Below are positions 55,445-64,000 of a DNA stretch of 64,000 nucleotides, one piece after another. A program made the translations under genes and the position numbers. The stretch's first letter is position 1; the number at the start of each line of letters is the position of its first letter. Source of the stretch: Spiroplasma taiwanense CT-1 (GTDB lineage: Bacteria; Bacillota_I; Bacilli_A; Mycoplasmatales; Mycoplasmataceae); the NCBI RefSeq assembly GCF_000439435.1, contig NC_021846.1, positions 620,001 through 684,000 of the forward strand, written 5' to 3'. The notes below the pieces were generated by a model. The model saw nothing but the letters and a program-made list of their open reading frames with translations. It ran no database searches and was not told the origin of the DNA.

Positions 55445-56448
55445 TTAATTTAAACTATCTAAAATTGTTTCTTTATGTGTTATTGTTTCAAAAGTTTTAT
55501 CTGCTTTTACTTTAAACTCGTAACTATAATTATAATTATCTAAGTCCCTAGTATTATCATTATATGGAGTTCCTGTTAAACTTAACTCTTTATCACAATA
55601 ATTTGAAAGATTATTTAATGCACTTGTTGTAGGGAAAGGATGTCCCCCATCAAATTTACTTCAATTTGGTTCTTCAGATTCACTTGAAGTTCCAGAAATA
55701 TAACAATATTTAGGTTCAATTTTCTTTAAAAAATTTGGACCAGCTGAATTTGCACTTCCATGATGTGGTACTTCGTATACATCAATTCGAATTAAGTTTA
55801 TATTATCATTATTAACAATTTGAGTTGCTTCAGCCGCTTCTGAATCTCCAGTTATTAAAAATGAAATGTCATTTATTGTAAATTGCAAGAACGTACTTTT
55901 ATTATTTTGATTAGTTATTTTTTTCAAATAATCTTGAATATAATAAGTTCAATTATTAAAAGTAATTCCCCCAAAATTATATTCTTCTTTAAAATCTGTA
56001 ATTATATTAATTTCATCTTTATCAACCAAAATTTGACCTTTATTGATTTTTTCTAAAAAACCGCTGTGATCATATGGTAATACTAAATTATTTTTATTTT
56101 AAATTCCTCATCCACTTTATAAAGATTTGCATAATGATCTGTATGGTAATGTGTTAAAAATATTGGTTCAATTTCTTTAACACCTTGGCTTTTCATAAAA
56201 TCTGATGAAAATGGATTTTTTATAAAATCATCTTGGATTCATTGTGTTGGATTTCCTCCAACTCCAGTATCAAAAACAATTGCTTTATCAGTATCATACT
56301 TTAAAAATGTAAATAAACCATTTCCAACAGATAATACATATAATGAACTGTCAATAAAAACTACATTTTTTGTTGAACAAGCAATAGCAGATGAAGTTGT
56401 TGATGCAATTAAGATTGTACTTAAAAAGGTTAATAATATTTTTTTCAT
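55445..56448 (-). pseudogene. MBL-fold (ComEC-like) lipoprotein, frameshifted
   Basis: ATG 56448 gives MKKILLTFLSTILIASTTSSAIACS, a lipoprotein signal. The metallo-beta-lactamase motifs are VFDTGVGG, LTHYHTDHYANLY (metal site HxHxDH), FLITGDSEAAEA and YEVPHHGSANSAG. These match the extracellular MBL domain of ComEC, a nuclease- or hydrolase-type fold. A frameshift in an A-rich stretch near 56095 splits it; the second frame runs to TAA 55445 (~330 residues in all). It follows the UgpE-type permease with the pattern TAGTTATG, so it is the last gene of the operon. Confidence 0.75.
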
Positions 56449-56450
56449 AA

Positions 56451-57713
56451 CTAACCTTTTTCTCCTCTTCCTCTTGTAATTCCGTTTATAATTAATCTAT
56501 TTGTAAATAGAAACATAATTAACATTGGTAAGATTGATAAAGTTGCACCAGCTAATTTTAAATTTTGAGGATCTCTTGCTAATTCTTCTAAACCAACATC
56601 TCCCCCAACTCCCCCAGTGGCACTCATTATTCCCCATAACATCATAGGAACAGTTGCTCATCCTGAATCAGTTTTTAAAATCATTGTTGGTCATAAAACA
56701 GCATTTCAAGAAGAAATTAATGAAATAATTAATGAAGTTATTAAAACTGATTTTATTGATGGAAGTGCAATTTTTCAAAAGTATTTAAATGTTGAAAGAC
56801 CATCAACTTTTGAAGCACTTTTTACACTTTTTCCAATTCTTTCAAATGCTTGTGACATTAAATAAATTGTAAAAACATTAGATAAGAAAGGTAAAATTAA
56901 AGCTAGAATATTATCTTTTAGTTTTAGTTTTACCATAAAAATGTATTGCCCTAATAAAAGAGCTTCTCCTGGAATCATTAATGTTGATAATAGAATTATT
57001 AAAATAACACCTTTTGCTTTTGTTCTATAATTTGCAAGTCCAAAACCTGCAATTACAGAAACAACTAATTGTAGTGCTGTTGAAATAACACTAATAATAA
57101 TTGAATTTAAGAAAAATCTTGGTACACTAACAAAATACTTTAAATCATTTGAATTAATATATTCAAATAATGCTTTATATCCTTCTAAAGATCATGTTTC
57201 AGGCCAAAATGACATTGGTCTTGTTGGATCTAAATCATTTGTTGTTCTAAATGATGTTAATATCATTCAATAAAAAGGAAATATAATGATTACTGCAATA
57301 ACAAATAAAAATAATGCTTGTAATACTTTAAGAATAATTCTTTTTTTTAAACTTTCACCAGCCATTGATGAAGTAAAAATTGTTTTTCTATTAATTAAAT
57401 AATTATATTTAAAGTTTATAAAATAATTACCTATTGAATTAACTTTTAAGCTTAATCTTAAAGTTATTGATAAAAATAATTTGACAAATAAATTACTTGT
57501 TATTTTATATAATTCATCATGTTTTTCATGCTTATTTATAATTTTAAATTCACTTAGTTCTTTTCTTTTTTCTCTAATTAATTCCTTGTTACTTGAAGAT
57601 TCTTTTAGTTTTAAAAAATTAGTTTTACTTTCTAAGTATTTTTGTTTAAAGTGAAGATTAATTTCTTTTCTATTAATTAGTTCACTTGTTTGTGATAAAT
57701 TATTTTTTTCCAT
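56451..57713 (-). CDS. ugpE: ABC permease, MalG/UgpE type
   Basis: 420 residues. A ~130-residue basic N-terminal extension (LKESSSNKELIREKRKEL...) precedes six membrane helices. The EAA-like loop is in ASKVDGLSTFKYFWKIALPSIKSV, with LIPGEALLLGQYIF before it; this is the MalG side of carbohydrate-type importers. It pairs with the permease at 57725 and the ATPase at 58712. The long N-terminal extension is unusual compared with model UgpE (~280 residues). Confidence 0.85.
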
Positions 57714-57724
57714 TAACTTTCTCC

Positions 57725-58711
57725 TTATCCATATTTCTTATTCAAAATATTACTAATTCTTTTATTTACAATTGTTAAAGCTAAAATAATTGCCATAAGA
57801 ATAATTGAAGCTGCCCCTGCTTTTTGATATGAAGGAGAAGTAGAAGAAGCATTAATTTTATCATAGATATAAAATACAACAGTTTGACTATTTGAATTTG
57901 TTGCATCAATGTATGAACCAAATAAACCTAATGGAAAAACTTTAAAACTTGAAATTATTCCTGTTGTTATCATATAAACAATCATTGGAACAACTCCAGG
58001 TATTGAAATTCTTCAAAATTGTTTTCATTTTGGCATTCCATCAATACTTGCTGCTTGATAATATCTATTATCTAATTTTAAAAATGCTCCTGTAAACATT
58101 ATTATTTCAAATGGCAATGACCTTCAAATTCCATAAATCATAACAAGTATTATTCCCTTACCTGGTGATTTTCATAGAATTGAATCTACTCCAAATCATC
58201 CCAAAATTCTATTCATTAATCCAAAATCTCCGGATGAAAAAATAAAGGAAAAGGACATAGCAATTGCCATTGATGAAGTTACATATGGTAAGAAAAATAA
58301 TGATTGTAGAAATGAGAAAACTTTTTTATTTAATATATTAGAAAGAAATTTTGCTGTTGTTAATGTAATTAATAAACTAATTGGAATAACAACAACTGTA
58401 TAAATTAGTGAATTTCTCAAAGCAATTGTAAATGTTGAATCTGAAATTACATTTTTAAAATTAACTGTTGAAAATTGAAAGTCAATTAATGGTCTTTTTG
58501 CTGAATTAAAACCAGTTTGAAATACTATAAAAATCGAATAGTATAAAAACATTGCTAACAAAAATAAAGCTGGTGTCATTCAGATAAGTTGATTAACCAA
58601 ATCAAACTTTCTTTTTTCCATATTATTTAATTTATTTTTTTTATTTTTCAAAATTTTATCTACTTTTAGCCTGAACCATGATTTAGGTTTTATTTCTGAA
58701 TTGTTATCCAA
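57725..58711 (-). CDS. ugpA: ABC permease, MalF/UgpA type, TTG start
   Basis: 328 residues, six helices. The EAA motif is in AASIDGMPKWKQFWRISIPGVVPM. The start is TTG at 58711: a near-perfect GGAGGTGA lies 6 nt upstream inside the end of the ATPase gene, and the next in-frame ATG is far inside. Its TTG overlaps the region of the ATPase stop (TAGTTG), so the two are translated together. With UgpE and UgpC it forms the core of an importer of the CUT1 class. Confidence 0.85.
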
Positions 58712-60595
58712 CTAAATCACCTCCAGTAAATTTTTATTTTCGTCATTTTCAAAAATATAAATTTTATTTTTTAAAATATTAAATTTAATCTTTTGTCCAA
58801 GTTGTACATTTTCTAAAATATGTGAATCATAAATAATTCCAATAGTATTATTGTTAAATTTTAATTTAATAAAGTTTGTTTTTCCTAGCATTTCAAAAGA
58901 TGTGATTTCTCCAATTAATGGTTTTTCATTTGAAATGTTTTGATTTGTTTTTGAAGAATCCAAAATTAAATGTTCTGGTCTAATTCCTACAATTACATCT
59001 TTATTTTTTAAATTAACTGATTTGGCAATTTTAACATCTTGTAAAAATATTTCTCCCTTTTCAGATATTTTTGTTTCCAAAAAATTCATTGAAGGTGTTC
59101 CAATAAAATTTGCAACAAATTTGTTAGCTGGTTTTTGATAAATTGATTTAGGTTCTTCTCCTTGTTGCAACTTACCTCTTGACATAACAAATACTTTATC
59201 TGAAATACTTAATGCTTCTTCTTGATCGTGTGTAACAAAAATAGTTGTAATTTTTGTATCTTGTTGAAATTTTTTAATTCATTCTCTTGTTGAAACTCGA
59301 AGTTTGGCATCAAGATTTGAAAGTGGTTCATCAAGTAATAAAATTTTTGGTTTTTTTATTACTGATCTTGCAATTGCAACTCTTTGTTGTTGACCACCAC
59401 TTAACTCATATGGTTTTTTATAAAGCTGATCTTGTATTTCAACACGTTGTGCAACTTCAAAAACAGCTTTTTTGACTTCACTTCTAACAGAAGAAATATT
59501 TTTTCTGTAATTTAAAACCTCGGTTTTAAATTCTTCTTCTGTAAAGAAAATATCATTTTTTGAAAAATCCGTTATAATTTGTGACAATTTAAATTCCAAA
59601 TCAATTAAGAATTTATCTATTATTACTTTTATTTCTTTATCATACTTTAAAGTAAAATCATCATTTATTGATTTAGCATCAATATTAAAATTTTCAATTA
59701 TTTCTAGATATTCTGTATCATTTTTATCAAACAAAAATTCTTTTCCTGTTGTTTTTGTTTTTCTAATTTGCATTTTTTTTTCAAAATCAAATGACTTATT
59801 ATGTTCATTTAATGTTCTTTTTGTTTCTTTTAAATTAAAAGAAATTTCATCAATATATTTTAGCTTTAAATCTTTTAAAAATTTATTTATTGAAGAATTA
59901 ATATATTGATTTTTTTCTTTTTGATTTAATTCCTTTTTAAAATTTATTATTTTTAATTTAAAATCTCTTAATAATTTCAAATAAAAATCCAAATAAAATA
60001 ATTTTGATTCATCATACATTCTTGAAATTTGTTTATTTTTAAAAACCTCAAGATGCGAACTTTTATAAAGTTCACTAATATATTTTTCAATTATTTGTCT
60101 GTATTTATCAAATAAATAACTTTCTAAATTTAAATATTTTTCATTTAAATCTTTTAAAAATTTATTAAATAATTCGAATAATTTTTCTTGAAGATCAAAA
60201 ATATTTTTTTTCATGTTAGATTGTTTTAATTGATAAATTAATCTTGAATAATTTTGATTATTTTTTTTAACTTCTCTTTTAAAAGTTTTACTTTGATAAA
60301 GTGGGAATGCAATATTCTGAAATACATTTAAATGAGGATATAGTGAATAGTTTTGAAAAACTAAACCTATATTTCTCTTTTGAGTAGTTTTTTTTGAAAC
60401 GTCAATACCATCAAAAATAATTTGACCACTTGTTATATTTATTAATCCTGCAATTGCATTTAATGTTGTAGATTTTCCACAACCACTTGGCCCCAGTAAT
60501 GAAGCAAGTTCACCTGTTTCTATATCAATTGTTAAATTATCAACTGCAAGAAAGTTTCCATAATCAATACTAACATTTCTTAATTTTATACTCAT
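58712..60595 (-). CDS. ugpC: ABC importer ATPase, UgpC/MsmK type with ~270-residue insertion
   Basis: 627 residues against ~370 in most bacteria. Walker A is [14 protein letters not shown] (about residue 37), the Q-loop [10 protein letters not shown]; then a helical, Lys/Asp/Phe-rich insertion of about 270 residues starts after the Q-loop. It ends before the signature [14 protein letters not shown] and Walker [13 protein letters not shown]. The C-terminal MalK-like regulatory domain is complete ([10 protein letters not shown]). Mycoplasma UgpC homologues (MG187/MPN134, from memory) are also enlarged, so the insertion is a Mollicutes trait. It drives the permeases at 57725 and 56451. Confidence 0.85.
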
Positions 60596-60607
60596 AGTTT
60601 CATTCTC

Positions 60608-61537
60608 CTAAAGTAATTCATCAATATCTTTAATTATTGCATTAATTGTTTCTAAATCAGGAACAATTGCTCCTGCAGCAAGGTCATGACCTCCACCACC
60701 ATATTTGGCAGCAATTTTATTAATTACTGTTTCTGCACTTCTAAATTCAACTCTATAAGATTTATTTTCAAATTGTGAAAATGTAATTCAAACTTTTATT
60801 TCTTCAAAACCTGCTAAAGTATTTGCATATTTATTCATCATTTCTGCTGTTAAATTATGTTTTTTTAAGTCTTCTAAAGAAATAATTACATATGCTAAAC
60901 CTTTTTTTGTTAGTTTAAAAGTATTAAAAATTAAATTTGAAAATTCTAAATCTGATAATTTTCTTGTATTCAATTTTTTATAAAGTGCAAATAAATCAAA
61001 TCCTGTTTTTAATAAAACAGAAGCTACTTCAAAAGTTCTTGCAGTTGTTCCTCTATATAAAAATCTTCCTGAATCTGTGACTGTTCCACAAAAAATTACT
61101 CTTGCTGCTTCTTGGGGAATATTTCAATTTAATTGAACTGCTAAATATCCAACCATTTCTGATGCAGAAGTAAAAGTAACATCCACTCACATTATATATC
61201 CATATGGAGTAACATTTGGGTGATGATCAATTTTAATAATTTGTTTTGCTTTTGAAAATCTTTGATCTGAAATTCTTTCTACATTAGCACAATCTGTAAC
61301 AATTACTAATGCTTCTGAAAATACTTCATCATCAATTTGATCAACTTTTCCTAAAAAACTTAATCACTCAAATTCATCACCAACAACATAAACTTTTTTA
61401 TCTTTAAAATTATTTTCAATTAAGTGTTTTAATCCAAATTGAGAACCATAAGCATCTCCATCAGGATTAACATGCCTTTGAATTATTATTGTTTGAAATT
61501 TTTTAATTTCTTCTTCAATTGTTTTTAATAAATCCAT
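60608..61537 (-). CDS. DHH-family phosphoesterase (NrnA-like)
   Basis: 309 residues. Motifs: RHVNPDGDAYGSQ, VIVTDCANVERISD, IKIDHHPNVTPYG and C-terminal DHHA1 with AAKYGGGGHDLAAG. NrnA-like enzymes degrade short RNA, pAp or cyclic di-nucleotides to mononucleotides. It sits between the solute-binding lipoprotein and the UgpC-type ATPase. In Mycoplasma genitalium, as I recall, a DHH protein (MG190) also lies next to the MG185-189 transporter genes. A link of nucleotide breakdown and transport is suggested by this context and by the upstream purine riboswitch. Confidence 0.85.
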
Positions 61538-61540
61538 ATA

Positions 61541-63400
61541 TTAATCTTCTTTTCTATTTGGTAAAATTACTTGATAATTTAAACGTGTAGTTTCAAATTG
61601 AGCAGATAAATTTGGGTCTAAATCTGTTGCAATTATTTTAAATTCTTCAGTTGCACCTGTATATGAAACTCCTGATACTTTTTCACCATTTCAAAATTTA
61701 TCAATTGTTAATTTTGAAGGTGATTTATACATACCTGATTGAATTGTATTTTTAAATACTTTATCACGAACTGCACTTCCAGGTTCTGAAGCTTCAACTG
61801 TTGCAAAGTGATTATTAGTTTTACCTGCAAGCATTTTATCAATTTGTGCAAAAATTAAATTAGTTCTATCATATTTATTTCCATTTTGATTACTAATTAC
61901 TTTTTTTGTTCCTTTAACTCATTCATATAGTCACTATCACTATAACTTTTTGCATTTGCAGGCATATAACCTGTTCAAATTGCCATTTTTGCCATATTAC
62001 CTTTATTCATTAAAAAATGTGTAAATTCTTTTCAACAGAAGCTTTTTCATTACTTGAACTTTTAAATAATGCAATTCCAGGACCTTGTTGCATTACATAT
62101 GAATCACCTTTTGCTGTACTTGAAGCAACAGCAAATAAGTCAGTTGTTGCAACAGCAACATCAGCCATTACTTTTCCAGCTTTATAATCTGCTTCATTTT
62201 CAACAATTTTACTTGGTGTTGTTGAATAGTAGAATGATCCTGCACTTGAACCTGATGCCATTAACATTGTACCTTGTGCAAAATAACTTGAAGAATACAC
62301 TTTGCTACCAGTATCTGAATTGGCCACAAATAATGTTCCAGTTTCATCTAATTTTGATACATCTGAATTTAATGAACCAGTTAAATTTTCAATTTTTATT
62401 AATTGTTCTAATCATTGAATTACTTCTGTAATACTTTTAATACCTGAACTATTATTTATTTTAAATGAATCATTATAGTAGTTATAAATAAAATCTTTGT
62501 TCTCTGAAGAAGTAACTATTCTTTGTTTTCCTAAATTATTTGCATAATTTGCATAAACTTTATTTCCCATTGAGTCAATTCCCAAAGCAAAAGCTTTTGC
62601 ATATGTATTAGTTTCATTTTGAGAATTTTTAGTACTTAAAGATTTAAAATCTTTTGCTAAAATAGCAATATTTGAATCTTTTTGTAAAATTTTTCTTAAA
62701 GCTGATGCATCTGTTGCTTGTGCAATACTATTATATAATTCTTTATTATCTGAAGTTCCTGTTTCATTAGTAAATAAATCAGAAGCTTCAATTTCAATAT
62801 CTTTTCCATCTTTTTGCAGTCCCAATTCATTCTTTAAAAATACACCAGTTGCTGCATATTCCACAGTTGAATCTTTAAAAATTTCTGTATTTGGTTTAAT
62901 AATCTTAGATTTACTGTATTAATGTTAAAAGATTTTAATACAGGTAGAACATAAAGATTTTCTCCTATTGTTCCTTCTTCTAAGAAAGAACTTTGATATT
63001 CACTAAAAATAGTATTATCTGTAATATACCCTTCACTTTTTACATCCACTATTTGATCTGGAATTATTGATTTATATCTTGCTACATTATCTGGATAAGT
63101 TAAATATAAATCAGGAAGTGCTTCACCTGCATTAATTGAATTTAAAATTTGACCAGCTGATGGTGTTTCAATTTTAACTTCAATACCTAAATCATTATGA
63201 TTTTCATTAAAATCTGTCACTACATCTTTATAATCATTTATAATCGACGAACTTATTGTTGTTAAAGCATCAATCATAAAAATTACTTCTTTAATTGATG
63301 ATGCTGGTGATGATGAATCTTCATTACCACAAGCAATAACAGTTGTTGCTCCTGAAACTACAATTGTAGTCATACCTAATAAACTTAATAGTTTTTTCAT
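61541..63400 (-). pseudogene. solute-binding lipoprotein of the Ugp-type operon, frameshifted
   Basis: It is a close paralogue of the intact gene at 20229 (MKKLLSLLGMTTIVVSGATTVIAC..., DLYLTYPDNVARYKSI, LMASGSSAGSFYYSTTPSK). Three frameshifts break it: near 62900 (after LRLLNQ), near 62026 (SVEKNLHIF instead of ..EFTHFLMNK) and near 61930. Read in pieces it covers the full ~615 residues. The start ATG 63400 has no good ribosome site (CACCTTAATG), unlike the paralogue; a start 36 nt upstream is possible. It sits behind a purine riboswitch with C at the specificity position. Confidence 0.7.
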
Positions 63401-63493
63401 TAAGGTGAAATCAAAAATAACTCTTAGTAAGCTCATGAGAAATCATAAATATTTATTTAGTTTTAAAGGGATTTTCATAAAAATTTTTTAAAT

Positions 63494-63559
63494 CACTCAT
63501 AGTTGTTTTATTGGTAAAACAGTAGAAACATCAACCCTTTATGTTGATATATATAAGTT
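63494..63559 (-). promoter_or_regulatory. purine riboswitch aptamer, C at the specificity position
   Basis: On the minus strand P1 is ACTTAT/ATGAGT, P2 ATCAAC/GTTGAT, J2/3 GTTTCTAC (63522-63529), P3 TGTTTT/AAAACA, and J3/1 ACTAT. The base matching position 74 (63502) is C, as in guanine aptamers. The loops keep GG and CC for the kissing pairs. J2/3 is the standard sequence, so the 2'-deoxyguanosine variants known from Mesoplasma florum are not indicated. It controls the operon that begins with the solute-binding lipoprotein. Confidence 0.85.
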
Positions 63560-63823
63560 AATTTATGATTCCACAAATATTTTACAATAAATAAAAAATA
63601 TTTTATTAGTTTAAAAAATATTTGCTAATTTCAAATTTAAAACCCTATTTTAATTGAGTATATTTAAAAATAATATTTTCCATAAAAATATTAAATAATA
63701 GATATTTTTTCTAAATTATAAAATAAAATTTTTAATATTTAAAATTATTTTACTAATTAGACTTTTCTATTTTAAATAAAAAATATAGTTTTAAAATCAT
63801 TTTGTGTTAAATAAGGGGGAAAA

Positions 63824-64000
63824 ATGAAAAAATTATTATCTATCTTTGCAGCAGTTGGTTTAACTGCTACATCAAGTGGTTTAGCAACCACAGTTGTATC
63901 ATGTACAGATTCTCTAAATGATGAAAATACTTACATTTCATATTACAATGAAAATAAGGATAAAAATAAGGAAGAATTAGAAACAATCTTTGCTGATTTA
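63824..64000 (+). CDS. lipoprotein, N-terminal part (partial)
   Basis: ATG 63824 with AAGGGGG upstream. It reads MKKLLSIFAAVGLTATSSGL..., lipobox VVSC, then an acidic/Asn-rich start of the mature protein (TDSLNDENTYISYYNENKDKNKEE). It runs off the window. It is divergent from the Ugp-type operon. About 260 bp between the riboswitch and this start hold promoter sequences only. Confidence 0.8.
   Translation, partial: MKKLLSIFAAVGLTATSSGLATTVVSCTDSLNDENTYISYYNENKDKNKEELETIFADL

Noticed and set aside
59287-59475. Plus-strand open frame inside the UgpC-type gene
   Set aside because: It overlaps conserved ABC motifs on the minus strand and is a codon-bias shadow.

Overview
The window is very A+T-rich. 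Dozens of long reading frames only hold together if TGA is read as tryptophan, so this is a Mollicutes genome using genetic code 4. The gene set (EII-type sugar PTS systems, many lipoproteins with an ...ACG/SCN lipobox, YqeH/YqeG, YneF, YnzC, a UgpC-type ABC system with a large insertion, purine riboswitches before lipoproteins) fits the Entomoplasmatales (Mesoplasma, Entomoplasma or Spiroplasma relatives). This is judged from gene content and was not tested by phylogeny. Almost all genes lie on the minus strand; coordinates below are on the plus strand.

Layout: 1-281, end of an ABC exporter. 0.3-2.7 kb, two decayed surface proteins. 2.9-9.7 kb, a glucose-type PTS EIICB, a small membrane protein, YneF, transketolase and an ABC-2 type exporter pair. 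9.7-17.4 kb, an accessory block between two diverged copies of a ~110-bp direct repeat. It holds an SSB-like gene, a Cys-rich mini-protein, a ~390-nt GC-rich structured RNA, a small RuvC-fold nuclease, surface proteins with tandem repeats, and a broken conjugation-type membrane protein. I read this block as a decayed integrative element; the RNA plus RuvC-like gene is the most novel item here. 17.4-18.6 kb, an ISLre2-type transposase with a nonsense codon. 18.7-23 kb, a frameshifted GH85-like lipoprotein, an intact solute-binding lipoprotein behind a purine riboswitch, and a Pr6Pr-like membrane protein.

23-29.4 kb is housekeeping: guaA-guaB (GMP synthesis), ynzC, ROK glucokinase, and yqeG-yqeH (ribosome assembly). 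29.5-31 kb, a repeat-built lipoprotein. 31-32.4 kb, remains of a mannitol operon. 32.7-36.7 kb and 42.7-46.7 kb are two parallel sugar loci. Each has PTS components and an Rpe-fold epimerase, with a divergent RpiR-family regulator; the second also has RpiB and looks like an allose/allulose route. Between them lie a DUF2130 protein with 120-bp repeats, decayed relatives, a broken cysteine peptidase and a broken S66 carboxypeptidase. 46.7-49.6 kb, a broken HEPN-domain protein and RmuC. 49.9-55.1 kb, lipoproteins, a tandem lipoprotein array, and two decayed genes.

55.4-63.4 kb is an operon-like run: solute-binding lipoprotein (frameshifted), DHH phosphoesterase, UgpC-type ATPase, two permeases and an MBL-fold lipoprotein. 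It sits behind a second purine riboswitch whose specificity base differs from that of the first. The window ends inside a divergent lipoprotein gene. Core genes are intact, while accessory genes carry many nonsense codons, homopolymer frameshifts and apparent ATG-to-ATA/ATT start changes. Gene decay therefore appears to be concentrated in the accessory part.
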